DNA from: Actinernus sp. WN-2022
Lineage: Eukaryota > Cnidaria > Anthozoa > Actiniaria > Actinernidae
Assembly (NCBI GenBank): GCA_030867875.1
Contig: JAOWCC010000577.1
Coordinates: 70,799,012-70,863,011 of the forward strand
Length of the DNA: 64,000 nucleotides
Direction of reading: 5' to 3'
Shown here: in pieces, positions 22,433-34,359 of the stretch
Position numbering within the stretch: position 1 is the stretch's first letter
Layout: the number at the start of each line of letters is the position of its first letter
Notes under the pieces: generated by a model
The model's input: only the letters and a program-made list of their open reading frames with translations
What the model was told of the DNA's origin: nothing
The model's database searches: none
Made by a program: the position numbers and the translations under genes

Positions 22433-24215
22433 AAGATTAATTAATATTACCTACTCTTTAAACCAAATACGCATGAAATTTATCGTCCCCATTTCATTAG
22501 TATCGGCAATCGCATGGGGCCGAGTCGCTTCGATGAGGGCAATTTTGCAACTTTGAAAACACAAGTGTTAAACCTTATTTCACGAGGACCCATGCGATTA
22601 CTTGTTTATAATAATTATTAGGACAAAATTTTCCAAGATAAAGGCATTGAAAACAAAACCTTACGGCTACACTACGTGTGCTCGATGAAAAACCTAGTCA
22701 AACTGGTGACTTGTCATTACATTCGCTTCACGTAATCTTGACGGCAGAAAAACACTGTTTTAAATTGAATTATATCTTAATTACTATACTTTTTGCTCAT
22801 ACAGAGATTAAAGCAGAAACAAGGAACTTCTGAACTCAGTTTGTCAGGCAAACAAACTCACTCAGTTACTACATGTCAAAAGATCAGTGACAAAACAATT
22901 TGATGACAATTAAGCTAAATACCACAGTATTCACTTAAAAAAATCCTTCAGAAAGTTGTAGAATAACACTTAACAGATTAGTGGACTCACCTATAAACTT
23001 TTTGCTGTCATTAAATGCTTGGGAAATCCTTATTTGTTCGCTTTTTGGAACACATTAGTACACTCGAGCTGAAGGCAGCTAAAATTCTCGACAAACTTTG
23101 ACAGCGCAAAGCCTGTTGCTAGGTAAGAAATCAACCAATCGCATAAAAAAAATTATAAGTAATGCTGCCCTCAATTAAGAAAAAAGCCCTCTGTCATAAT
23201 AGCCTATCAGAGTTGGGTAATTTTGCCCTCTGTGTTATAAACTAGGAATATGTTTTGAATATGTATTGGTCTTTTCGTAAGGATCCTAGGAAAAATTGTT
23301 ACTGAACAAATCTTTGAGACAACCAATTAACGTGACTTTGAAACAATAGCTTAGCAATCTGTGGATAATTTATTTGTGTTTCAATTTCACTTATTTTCGA
23401 AAGACAAAAGAAGAGTTAAATTTGCCGAAACTTAATTTTTTTTTGCTTAAATATCTGTTACTGGGAGAAAATTCAAGAAAATTGGTGGCCATTTTGCTCA
23501 AACGCAATCCTAAACTCGTGGGTTCACAAAGCATGCTGGTGAAACATCCTCCTTTGCTGGGGCAATACTTATGTGATTATTGGGTAAATTAGGCAGTCGG
23601 GCCATAGTAATGCCGTCGAATGATCGTAAGGTGGTTGGATCAGTCGGTAGGTGTGGCCACTCGGTCTATTGGATTGCGATCATAAGAGCAGCTTGAGAGC
23701 GATCGATGTACGACCTGCTCAGGCCTGACTGAAAACTTCCCTATCATAGCTACACCTACATGTAGTTGGATGCCACCATTTCTGCTCGATCGGTCTGGTG
23801 TGGCCGCCACTTTTCCACTCGGAGACAAAGTCAGTCCAGCAGACCAATCAGTGAGCAGCATTGTCATGTCCAGTGATCACACTGCCAATCCATACTTGTG
23901 GAAAGACACTCAATCGACTTTAAATTACAACAGACTGGAAACTTTATTGTATCTTGTATCAAATTTACAAGTGTCATAAAATATATTGTCCAAACTAACT
24001 GTACATCAATATGAGAATTGGTGCAACAAAAATACCTTATTCTTTAGAAACTACATGTACTGTAATTGACAATGAGTTTGTTGTCCTGGCATTGGTGGTG
24101 ATTTTGTCACAAATCTAACTTATGAATGACGTGTTGTAACCTGTATTGTCATGTATATATAATTACATACAAGTCAATGACATCAGTGTTCTAAATAAAC
24201 TGAGAATTAACTGAC
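22433..24215. other. NLR intron sequence, nothing further recognised
   Basis: No exon-like or repeat structure is clear. The ORFs at 23640-23867 and 23770-23979 overlap on opposite strands and have no recognisable domain. Confidence 0.4.
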
Positions 24216-24266
24216 CTTCAGTTTGATCAGTTGGCATTCTGTCTTGTTGCTCCTGTTCGGTGTTGG
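24216..24266 (-). CDS. NLR gene, short linker exon
   Basis: A 51 bp exon encodes a polar linker, residues ANTEQEQQDRMPTDQTEG once split codons are completed. The acceptor is TTTGATGACAG (AG at 24267-24268) and the donor is GTCAGT starting at 24215. It begins with two bases that complete the G left by the Death exon and ends with one base that is completed by the NACHT exon. This double phase agreement is the main reason to call it. Glutamine- and threonine-rich linkers of this kind fit a tether between Death and NACHT domains, but no domain is present. Confidence 0.65.
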
Positions 24267-24846
24267 CTGTCATCAAATAAATACAAAGAAAGGAAAAATA
24301 GAAATAAGTTGACTTAATTATTCATTACACGCAATATCAAAATTAGACGTATAACTATTAAGTGCGAGCTGCAAGCCTTTTTTGCAAGCCACGTTTTGTT
24401 GACTTGATTTCTTTTCAGGAAAGATCGTCAGTTTTAGAAGAAGGAAGAGTGAGTAAACCAGATACTGGGGTTCTAAAATGACGGTTATGTTTTTAGACTC
24501 AACCTCGTGCTTTTGATCCTATCCAAAGCTTAAGTACTAGTTTACATTATATGGATTGATACTGAAACTTTTTCCTCATAGAGTTTATAATGTATTTATG
24601 ATTATTGGCTGTTAAATAGAGAATAATACAAGTCATGGATACGCTATGAAATTTATTTTCGAGTGTTCAACTCGATATCTCACGAGTGAGATATTGAGTT
24701 GAACACGAGAAGATAAATTTTATATCTCCAAGCGTCCTTGTATTGTGTTATACCTGGGCCTGGTTGTTTGAAGCAAGGGCATAGGGTAACGGCGCGTGAC
24801 GTGGAAATCACTGATCGGCTCAGAGGATATATCCATGCACATGTAA

Positions 24847-25294
24847 GGGAACGGTCATTAATTACTGGGGGGGGAGGGCCGGTAAATTTAGGGGGAGGGC
24901 TAATATTTTTTGGGCTTCGATTTGGGGAGGGTCAACTTTTTGGGCGCCTGTTTTAACAATGAAACTTTTACAATATTTTTAGGCTACTTCAATCGACCAT
25001 TCAGCTCCACCTTGGAAATGTCCCTTAACCAGCAATCAGCACGTGCTGGATGCTGCTAATGGGCAATGTTCGAGACCTCAAACATTCTGCTTGATAACGA
25101 GGTTTTCAGGAGTAAAACAAAAGAAATGCTTTCCTCTTTTGTTAAAAAAAAAAGACGTCATTTTTTGATGTTTTGGGGAGGGCCAAGATTTTTTGGGCTG
25201 ATGTTTTGGGGAGTGCCAACATTTTTGGGTCCTCGTTTTAGATATTTTACCGGCCCTCCCCCCCCCCCCCCCCCAGTAATTAATGACCGCTCCC
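24847..25294. mobile_element. PIF/Harbinger-like MITE, TAA target duplication
   Basis: Starts GGGAACGGTCATTAATTACT after TAA (24844-24846) and ends with the mirror AGTAATTAATGACCGCTCCC before TAA (25295-25297). Long G and C runs lie just inside the ends. Open frames on this stretch (24738-24956 and 25066-25302) are low-complexity translations of it. Confidence 0.78.
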
Positions 25295-25900
25295 TAAAAT
25301 AATATTATCATATTTTTATGTGTGTTAAGATACAACATTTCCCAGTGCTGGAAATCCTTGTAGAACAGTGTAGTTTATGGATGGTCAGAAAACATGGGCG
25401 GGGACGTGACTGTAGAAACACAGTATTTTTGACAGCTAAAATAAAAAGCAAGTAATTATGTGTGTATTCGATGCATTGTTTCATCACTAACTAGTCATTT
25501 AGGTTAGAAAAAACGTAATCAAGAGCTGTTTGACCTCACAAACCGATGCCATCTTGGAAAGGCCTCGTTTCCATGCACCCTGAGTGAGGTAAATGAGCAT
25601 GGGAAGCAACCCAGGTGAAAAAAAAAGATACTCACCAAAACTTAGGGGCTGTTTACATTATAAGAGGGTAACCCTTGTATTCTGCGTTCTGCCTACATGT
25701 AAGGGGTCAGTTTTGTCTCGGGTACCTGAGTAGTAGGATCATCCTAGCACTTAAATGACCAGCTGGTGATAAAACAATGGATTGAATACACACATAATTA
25801 CTCGCTTTATATTTTAGCAGTCCCCACATCCCTGTCCATCTTTTACGACCATCCGTAGTTTATAGAATAAACATTTTTATTATACAAGTTCTTCACTTAC

Positions 25901-26182
25901 CCACACAGAACCGTTTGGCCAGATTGGTTCTTTTTGATGCTTGTAGCGCTTTTCCAAGCACTTGGTAGGATCGATTTGGCCCAGACTCTTTCCATAAATA
26001 TAGCATTTCAGATGCTTGTCTTTGGACATTTCCAGTGTAATTAATCTCAATCGCTTCGATTTTGTAGTGGTCAACCCCAAGTTTTGAGCCCACGGATATC
26101 CAGTCCTTTAGCAAGCAGACAGCCAAATCCTGCAATTCATCATCCGTGGGCTCTCCTTGTCGCCACATGAGGCCTTCAACTG
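25901..26182 (-). CDS. NLR gene, Death-domain exon
   Basis: The exon encodes about 94 residues forming a single Death-fold domain. The visible pattern is DDELQDLAVCLLKDWISVGSK, then LGVDHYKIEAIEINYTGNV, then QASEMLYLWKESG and YQVLGKALQASKRTNLAKRF, which follows the six-helix Death consensus with the conserved tryptophan (DWISVG) and LYLWKE. Death domains recruit adaptors by homotypic contact, so this is the effector module of the NLR. The acceptor is TTATTTGTGTTCAG (AG at 26183-26184) and the donor is GTAAGTG (25894-25900), both strong. Phase (2 bases in, 1 base out) matches the linker exon. The longer open frame to 26474 runs into a tandem repeat and is not coding. Confidence 0.85.
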
Positions 26183-26371
26183 CTGAACACAAATAACCAT
26201 TAAAATAATGCAGTGAGTGGTAAACTAGATAGGAGGAAATGTAGTGAAAATATAAAAAGGAAGCGAATGACAGGGAAACTATATAAGCCGTGGAATATGT
26301 TCCACGTAGAGTAATTACTGAATCCAAACAATGCTTACGGTAACTCGATCTGCACCTTTTCCCAATATTTG

Positions 26372-26518
26372 TTATTACTCGGGCCAGGCCTTCGGCCGAG
26401 GCACGAGTCAGAAAATGCAAGCCGTTTATTACTCGGGCCAGGCCTTCGGCCGAGGCACGAGTCAGAAAATGCAAGCCGTTTATTACTCGGGCTGCCTGTG
26501 GCAGCGCCGAGTCTAAAA
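26372..26518. repeat. 54 bp tandem repeat, 2.7 copies
   Basis: The unit starts TTATTACTCGGGCCAGGCCT and includes GGCCGAGGCACGAGTC and AAAATGCAAGCCGT. The first two copies are nearly identical and the third has a changed centre (CTGCCTGTGGCAGCGCC). Each unit contains a small palindrome, AGGCCTTCGGCCGAGGC-like, giving hairpin potential. Confidence 0.85.
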
Positions 26519-26662
26519 ATGCAAGTCGTTATTTTTTATTTTTTTTATTCTGTGCAACAAGTCTTCTGCGCATGCGTTAAAGGTCAAATTCACACCAATC
26601 AGATTGCACTGTGCTGGTCACGCAACAATCGCCAGGTTAATTTATTTACATAATTTAATACA

Positions 26663-27991
26663 GTAAAGCAAGATGGCGGAAGACCCGCGAGGAACTTTCT
26701 CTCTAATTTGGAGTCTCATCTCTCAAATGTAAGCCAGTTTAATGTTTTATTTAACTTCACTCGTGCGAAAGCCTTCCAACAGGCTCAGGCTATTTCAACT
26801 GGCGCTATTGTCGGAGCCGAAGGACCGCGTTGTTTACCCAGATGGCCAGTGATTTTATATACGACACGTACGACGACCTGAAGCCAGTGTAGGGGCCAGG
26901 ATCCGGAAAGCTAAAATTCGAAGAAATAGATATTGGAATCTATAAGCCATCGGCCCGCTGTGCTGCATTTAAAACATCCGAGGAAAACATATTATTTTGG
27001 GTGAAGGCACGTCAAGACCAATATTACGAGTCTCTTAAAAACTGTCAGAGATTTAAATTTACCGTAAGTTGGATCAGAGAGTATTGAGATCAAGTTATTT
27101 CGTTCCAGCGAGGATATTGACCTAGCGGAAACGGTACAAGCTGTCGAAGGATTTTACTTATAATCATCCACGTCTACTTAACAACAGGAATAGTTATGTG
27201 CCAAGGCATGGGCAAAGATTGAGTTTCCCAGATTACAGATGAAAGTAGAGAACTTAATGAATGAAGAAACAGAGGTCACGCGCGACATGCTTGAGAACAT
27301 GAACATGTTCAACACTTTATATTATACTAAGAAAACAAAACAAATTACAGAGCCTGCAAGTTCACAAGTCAATGAAAAACCCCAAGAGCCTGTAGTTTTG
27401 GATCAACATATCCTTGAAACTCCAAAAGCAACATACACATGAGTCAAATATTTCAAACCGGAAGAGTCGGAATTCTTTAGATTATTCACGAGGATAAATT
27501 TGTTAGCCCGCAATAAGAACTCTCTCGCTGCTTTAATGACCTTGATTTGTAACATGGAGGCTGACCTAACTGATATGCGTAATGAATTCTTACTCTCGTC
27601 ACATCAAAACGAAACTCAGTCATTTGGAAGACAAATTAGTGCAGCAAGATAATACATACAAGACCGAAATCAAGATGCTGTCATCGCGTATTATTGACCT
27701 AGAAGTCGAAAATGGCGAGTTGAAAGCGGATATAATAAAGCTGTGTTCCGACTTTCAAACTATAAAAAAAAAAAAAAGAATACAAAAAAGAAGACAATGA
27801 TAGACCAAGGTATCCAGTGTTCCGAGACTACCCAACCTACTGAAGCTTATCAGTTTGTTCAAGAGCCATCTTTCTTACATGACAACCCGATCCCTATTCA
27901 TCAGAATACATTTTCTGTGCTAAATGACGAGAGTTTAAAATCACCTGACCGACAACTCACTACTAAAGAAAGGGACCATGAAGTACGGTAG
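26663..27991 (+). pseudogene. Decayed coding region of unknown family with coiled coil
   Basis: From about 26850 the plus strand reads a peptide with KFEEIDIGIYKP, ARCAAFKTSEENILFWVKAR and QDQYYESLKNCQRFKF, then stops. A second stretch, 27239-27991, is nearly continuous if one stop (27440) and two frame changes (near 27582 and at the A-run near 27765) are ignored. It has an acidic start, a long heptad-like helix (KLSHLEDKLVQQDNTYK and MLSSRIIDLEVENGELKADI), a lysine-rich tract and a C-terminal segment with DQGIQCSETTQ. The layout of coiled coil, basic tract and QC-type motif resembles retroelement ORF1/gag-like proteins, but I do not recognise the family. A possible upstream first exon begins at the ATG at 26673 (MAEDPRGTFSLIWSL) and ends before GTAAGCC. 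Confidence 0.45.
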
Positions 27992-29436
27992 TACGGTTAA
28001 TTCTCGGGTTCAAAACAATGAATATATGCCTACTCAAATGCAGTGTGTTAAACGAATAAGTAGTGTTTAAATTAAAAGGTCAACATACGAGAAAAACAAA
28101 ACTATTAAATTACATATATACTAGGGGAGCAGAGAATGAAAGTCACCGCGCTACCGGCCACTAAAGACTGCTAAATTCAGCTAATAATTCTTCCCTTTGG
28201 TTATTACTAAGAGGATTTCAAATGAAAGTGTATTACATCTTCAATCTCATGTGACCCGAGTGAAAGCCCAGATGGGCTCTTGTTATTTTTTTATTTTTTA
28301 TTTTTTGTGTGTGTCACTGTTTGGCGCCAGTAACCAATCAGATTACACAGGAGCCCATTGTTCGATTCCCAACACGTGACAGGATCAACCAATCAGATCC
28401 GACACCAGCCAGATCTTGGTTGTGGAAGCTCGGCAAAGCCAGCAACGTAGCGAAGGTTTGGGTTCATTCTGAACCATTATTTTGCTGAAACCAAAGGTTT
28501 CTTCGAATGAAATAACAAGATATTCAGTTATTCTAGGGCTGACAGGACTTTTAGGGGCTTTTGATGGAAAATGCTCACATTTACGAAAGGGATGTGGCGA
28601 TCCAAATATCGCACAGTAAGCTAGTCTAGCCGGCCGGAGGAGTGATGGTTTTGGTCCAATAATCCACGGAAACTGAAAGAAAATGCCTGTACTGCTGCAT
28701 CTAAGTACCATACGATTGCAGTGTTGCGTTGTTGATATTGTTGAAATGCTCTTCATTACCATCACACACTGTGAGGAGGTCAAATGAGGGATTGATTGTT
28801 TGCAATGTTGGCTGTAATTGTTTACTGCGAAGTCCTCTCCTGAAAATGAAATACTCTTGAGATATACAACTGGGAAGTCTTGACTAAACCAGTCAACCAA
28901 TGCCGAACTTTACTAAGACTTCAATTCAAGAGTCGCAAAAGCTGGAAGTGAACAGTGATTGACCCTTGGCTTTGAACGCGAACGGAAATCAGAACTGGTG
29001 AGGTTGAAATATTTATGTGTTTATATATGTTACTACAGTTTCAACCAAATACTGATCTTGACCGGCAACTGACTGGCCATTATTTTTAGCCCTGTTATGC
29101 GCACACAAATCTTACTTGTTCCCTACTTTTAAAATTGTATTAAGTGTAATGGTGACTGTATTTCGAACTGGAAATGAAATCGTCCGTAAGTTGAACTGTA
29201 TGTGACTTTATAGAGACCAAGAAGGAAAAAGTTAAAATCGATCGTCAAAACAATAACAGAACTCGGAAGATACAGAGAGGCATTCGAATTTACTACGAAT
29301 TATACCCATAAACAGAACTGGATATGACTTACAAACCGAGAATACCGAATTAAAATTGAATTGGATGTGAAACTGTCAAAAGAAGAGCAGGATTTGTTGT
29401 GTAAAGCCATACTGGAGAGTACAATTATATAAGTTA

Positions 29437-29706
29437 TGGCTCTATCAATTCCAAACCTGCCCCTCCCCCCTGGATATTTGTGGGGCATCAGAACGTTGCA
29501 AATGCCCCACTGTGGGGCTTTGGTACAGGTGCAAATCTCTTATCAAATTCGCTATTTTGACTCTCTTTCTACAATTAATAAATTCCCCACCCTGCCAACT
29601 TTTGTTTGCTCCAAAATGTCTCACCCCTGGGACAAAAACTCAGTCAAATTCCCCACTTATGACCCCCACCCTTGGGGGATGGGCAGGTTTGGAATTGGTA
29701 GAGCTA
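29437..29706. mobile_element. TA-target MITE, CTCTATCAATTCC family
   Basis: Starts TGGCTCTATCAATTCCAAAC after TA (29435-29436). It ends with the mirror GTTTGGAATTGGTAGAGCTA before TA (29707-29708). The interior is rich in GGGGCA/TGCCCC. A paralogous copy is at 32341-32598 in the duplicated unit, a partial left end at about 32141-32180, and another partial copy near 58590. Confidence 0.75.
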
Positions 29707-30430
29707 TACACAGATACTGAAACTGATTAGAACAATCATAAATAGAATTGGGTTTGGAGATTTATTTACCAAGCGAACACTGTTGCCCTGAAAAATATGT
29801 TGAAAAAGCCAACTTGAAATACTGAAGAAAGAAGACAAATGTAGGACTGTCAAAAGAAGAAAAAAGAAAATTGAATTAGAGCTGACTCGAACAATGGAAA
29901 GACCATCATCAGAAAATTGTATAATACTAAAAATAGAATAATTTAGGTTTTGAAATTGGGACAATGGGATTTCCTGTGCATTTATCTCTTGGGGGCATAT
30001 TACTGATCCTCCAAGCCTAACCCAATCCGTCCAATCTACTTTTATAGTATTTCAGAAGTATTTATGTTTTTATGTTTTCAGATAACGAATTGAAGTGATA
30101 TATAATTTATATGCATTCACTTGTATACTGATATTGTTATTACAGTCACGAACACTGAGACAATATTTAGCTTAATTACTGACGTATTTTAATTGATATT
30201 AATCTAAATCATGTTCTACATTTGTTTCGAATTTTTAATTACAAGGAGGGCCACGCATTTCTTAGCCTCCCCCGCAGTTGTTTTTAGGGGCTCATACCAT
30301 GACTGTGGGGGAGGCTATGCATTTCTATGTGTGTACTAGTTGGTGTTACCCTCTTTAAATAAAGTTAATTTTATTTTCCAAGTGGTATACATGCATGAAA
30401 TCAATGCACACAATATTTTATTAAACATTA

Positions 30431-30695
30431 GGGACTGGTCAAAAATTAGCAAGGTGGTGCAGGTGGTGCAGGAAGGTGGAGGTGCAAAGGGGGAGGGGGT
30501 GGGGTGGAGATAAAAAAAGTCTAAAATTGTAAAACCCTCCCTGGACAATTAGTATGAAATATTTTGACCCTTTCTCCCTTATAACCAATCCTTTTTCAGT
30601 TGCCCATTATTTATGACCCTCCAGTTTTGGGGATTCAAAAAAATACAATCCTCCCCTTTCACAACTCCTTCCCCTGATAATTTCTGACCAGTCCC
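30431..30695. mobile_element. GGGACTGG inverted-repeat MITE (unit 1)
   Basis: Starts GGGACTGGTCAAAAATTAGC after TTA and ends with the mirrored GCTGATAATTTCTGACCAGTCCC-type end, followed by TTC. The ends resemble the two Harbinger-like MITEs at 20811 and 24847. The target duplication is imperfect here (TTA against TTC). Confidence 0.65.
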
Positions 30696-31987
30696 TTCAG
30701 CGACCACCCTTATGCAATTTTAGTAAAACTTTGTAATTACATGTAGAAGCTCCTGTAAGTGACCGTGACCACCTTTGGAGGTTGAGAATTGTAAGAAGGT
30801 GGAAAATAGCATTTACAAACAGGTTTTGCTAATAATACTACCAATCTCGTACAAGTGCCTTTAAATATTTGTTTGCCATCTAGTACAGCCACATTATTGC
30901 ATTCCTGCAAAAGGTCCATTCCATTATATATAAATTATCACAAGCATCAGAAGTGAATCAATTATTCGGTCCCCTAGCACAAACCATGTAGGACACAAAA
31001 ATATTACTAGAACTCCATGTATTAACCTATTTATAGGTGGCCCGAGTTAAGGCCAATCTGGGCCTCTTGTTATTATTATTATTATTTTTTGTGTCGCTGT
31101 TTGGCGCCAGTAACCAATCAGATTACACAGGAGCCCATTGTTCGATCCCAACACGTGACAGGATCAACCAATCAGATCCGACACCCGCCAGATCTTGGTT
31201 GTGGAAAGCTCGGCAAAGCCAGCAACGTAGCGAAGGTTTGGGTTCATTCTGAACCATTATTTTGCTGAAACCAAAGGTTTCTTCGAATGAAATATCAAGA
31301 TATTCAGTTATTCTAGGGCTGACAGGACTTTTAGGGGCTTTCGATGGAAAATTCTCACATTTACGAAAGGGATGTGGCGATCCAAATATTGCACAGTAAG
31401 CTACTTTAGCTAGTCTAGCCGGCCGGAGGAGTGATGGTTTTGGTCCAATAATCCACGGAAACTGAAAGAAAATGCCTGTACTGCTGCATCTAAGTGCCAT
31501 ACGATTGCAGTGTTGCGTTGTTGATATTGTTGAAATGCTCTTCATTACCATCACACACTGTGAGGAGGATTGATTGTTTGCAATGTTGGCTGTAATTGTT
31601 TACTGCGAAGTCCTCTCCTGAAAATGAAATACTCTTGAGATATACAACTGGGAAGTCTTGACTAAACCAGTCAACCAATGCCGAACTTTACTAAGACTTC
31701 AATTCTAGAGTCGCAAAAGCTGGAAGTGAACAGTGATTGACCCTTGGCTTTGAACGCGAACGGAAATCAGAACTGGTGAGGTTGAAATTATGTGTTTATA
31801 TATGCGCACACAAATCTTACTTGTTCCCTACTTTTAAAATTTTATTAAGTGTAACGGTGACTGTAATTCGAACTGGAAATGAAATCGTCCGTAAGTTGAA
31901 CTGTATGTGACTATAGAGACCAAGAAGGAAAAGTTAAAATCGATCGTCAAAACAATAACAGAACTCGGAAGACGCAGAGAGGCATTC

Positions 31988-32380
31988 GAATTTACTACGA
32001 ATTATACCCTAAAACAGAACTGGATATGACTTACAAACCGAGAATACCGAAATAAAATTGAATTGGATGTGAAACTGTCAAAAGAAGAGCAGGATTTGTT
32101 GTGTAAAGCCATATATACTGGAGAGTACAATTATATAAGTTATGGCTCTATCAATTCCAAACCTCTCTTCTCCCCCCCCCCCCACGAATTTACTACGAAT
32201 TATACCCTAAAACAGAACTGGATATGACTTACAAACCGAGAATACCGAAATAAAATTGAATTGGATGTGAAACTGTCAAAAGAAGAGCAGGATTTGTTGT
32301 GAAAAGCCATATATACTGGAGAGTACAATTATATAAGTTATGGCTCTATCAATTCCAAACCTCTCTTCTCCCCCCCCCCC
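31988..32380. repeat. 195 bp internal tandem duplication bounded by C-runs
   Basis: The block beginning GAATTTACTACGAATTATAC (about 31988-32170) is repeated at about 32187-32372. Both copies end in TCCAAACCTCTCTTCTCC followed by a long C-run. Unit 1 has a single copy, so the expansion happened after the segmental duplication. Confidence 0.8.
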
Positions 32381-32598
32381 CCCGGATATTTGTAGGGCAT
32401 CAAATGCCCCACTGTGGAGTCAAGTGCTCCACGGTGGGGCTTTGGTACGGGTGCAAATCTATTATAAAATTCGCTATTTTGACTCTTTCTACAAATGAAT
32501 TCCTCACCCTGCCAACTGCCTGGGACAAAAACTCTGTCAAATGCCCCACTTATGCCCCCACCCTTGGGGAATGGGCAGGTTTGAAATTGGTAGAGCTA
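32341..32598. mobile_element. TA-target MITE, CTCTATCAATTCC family (unit 2)
   Basis: Same ends and TA flanks as the copy at 29437-29706, with internal deletions. It was carried along by the segmental duplication and is not an independent insertion. Confidence 0.72.
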
Positions 32599-33112
32599 TA
32601 CACATATACTGGAACTGATTAGAACAATCATAAATAGAATTGGGTGTGGAGATTTATTTACCAATTGCAAGCGAACACTGTTGCCCTGAAAAATATGTCG
32701 AAAAAGTCAACTTGAAATACTGAAGAAAGAAGACAAAGAAGTATTTATGTTTTCAGATAACGAATTGAAGTGATATATAATTTATATGCATTCACTTGTA
32801 TACTGATATTATTATTACAGTCATGAACAGACAATATTTAGCTTAATTAGTGACATATTTTAATTGATATTAATCTAAATCATGTTCTACATTTGTTTCG
32901 AATTTTTAATTACAATGAGGGCCACGCATTTCTTAGCCTCCCCCGCAGTCATTTTTAGGGGCTCATACCTAGCCCTAAAAACGACTGTGGTGGAGGCTAC
33001 GCATTTCTATGTGTGTACTAGTTGGTGTTACCCTCTTTAAATAAAGTTAATTTTATTTTCCAAGTGGTCTACATGCATGAAATCAATGCACACAATATGT
33101 TATTAAACATTA

Positions 33113-33351
33113 GGGACTGGTCAAAAATTAGCAGAGGAGGTGCAAAGGGGGTGGGGTGGAGATAAAAAAGTCTAAAAATGTATAACCCTCCCTGGACAAT
33201 TAGTATGAAATATTTTGACCCTTTCTCCCCTATAACCAATCCTTTTTCAGTTGCCCAATATTTATGACCATCCAGTTTTGGGGATTCAAAACAATATGAT
33301 CCTCGATCCCCCTTTCACAACCCCTTCCCCTGCTAATTTCTGACCAGTCCC
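33113..33351. mobile_element. GGGACTGG inverted-repeat MITE (unit 2)
   Basis: Duplicate of 30431-30695 with shorter purine-rich tracts. Ends GGGACTGGTCAAAAATTAGC and CTGACCAGTCCC are intact. Confidence 0.65.
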
Positions 33352-33731
33352 TTCAGCGACCACCCTTATGCAACCTGGTTTTAATTATCAGTAAAACTTT
33401 GTAATTAGAAGCTCCTGTAAGTGACCGTGACCACCTTTGGAGGTTGAGAATTGTAAGAAGGTGGAAAATAGCATTTACAAACAGGTTTTGCTAATAACAC
33501 TACCAATCTCGTACAAGTGCCTTTAAATATTTGTTTGCCATCTAGTACAGCCACATTATTGCATTCCTGCAAAAGGTCCATTCCATTATATATAAATTAT
33601 CACAAGCATCAGAAGTGAATCAATTATCCGGTCCCCTAGTACAAACCATGTATGACACAAAAATATGCTAGAACTCCAGGTATTAACCTATTTATAGGTG
33701 GCCCGAGTTAAGGCCAATCAGGGCCTCTTGT

Positions 33732-34359
33732 TTTAATAACATGCACATATGGATGCCCGATATAAACTCCCCCCATTCCCTACACACACAGATACACATA
33801 TTTTTATGGTCTTTTCAGAAAGGTCCAAGAGGGGATAGGGTGGTGGATTTGAGGAGGGGTCATGCATAACAAATTGGCTCTTAAAGTGGGGTTAGCTAAA
33901 ATATATGGTGATAGTCATATTTTTTTGGGTTTGAAATCGGCGATACAGTATTTTTTAGGGATTGGTCAAGCAAAATCCATTTTTAGACTATGAGGCATAT
34001 TTTAGGGTGGGAATTTTTTCACTGTTTGGTATTTTTTTTAGGGTATTTTCTCATTTCTTTCCCCCGGGAGCAGTACTTTCAGAGCTTGTAAATTTCAGCA
34101 CCTTTAGTGTTCGTTTGGCTTGTGGTTTCAGGGATTAAAGGGGAAAAATGGCTGGCTACGCCCCTGACGTAAGTCTACTTAATTGTAATATTATAGGGGA
34201 TGGGTGTCAGGAAAAATAATTTTTCAGGGGTCATGTGAAATTATTAAAACGGGAAAGGGGGGGGGGGGGACTGCAACATTTGTGGAAGAATGCCTTCAAA
34301 TCCACCGCACCGCAACCCCCTCCCGATAAAAAATGAACAGTCCCCAATGAATGTCTTAC
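33732..34359. other. Intron-like stretch, no gene seen
   Basis: Low-complexity sequence rich in TTTTTTAGGG-type motifs, with a run of about twelve G near 34258. The frames at 34231-34447 on the minus strand cover this low-complexity sequence plus the candidate exon next to it. Confidence 0.4.

Larger units (their letters stand above)
28251..31036. repeat. Tandem segmental duplication, unit 1
   Basis: The unit starts near CCCGAGTGAAAGCCCAGATG and matches unit 2 (31037-33731) for almost its full length: the GTTTGGCGCCAGTAACCAAT block, the region of the 28385-28900 minus-strand frame, the TA-flanked MITE, the AATAAAGTTAATTTTATTTTCC block and the GGGACTGG MITE. A related junction sequence (GGCCCGAGTTAAGGCC) lies at both ends of unit 2. 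The minus-strand frame at 28385-28900 (171 codons) is broken in unit 2 by an 11 bp deletion and has no domain I know, so I do not call it a gene. Confidence 0.85.
31037..33731. repeat. Tandem segmental duplication, unit 2
   Basis: Second copy of the 28251-31036 unit, with several small deletions (for example 11 bp near 31567 and a block near 32745) and one internal expansion. The order of embedded MITEs is unchanged, so they were present before the duplication. Confidence 0.85.

Noticed and set aside
26183..26474. Upstream extension of the Death-domain frame
   Set aside because: A strong acceptor lies at 26183-26184 and the extension reads through the 54 bp tandem repeat, giving duplicated text with no domain.
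26372..26518. CRISPR-like array
   Set aside because: Fewer than three copies of a 54 bp unit with no unique spacers, in a eukaryotic context.
28385..28900. 171-codon minus-strand frame as a gene
   Set aside because: It has no recognisable domain, and its paralogue in the duplicated unit is broken by an 11 bp deletion. Kept only as a point to check.
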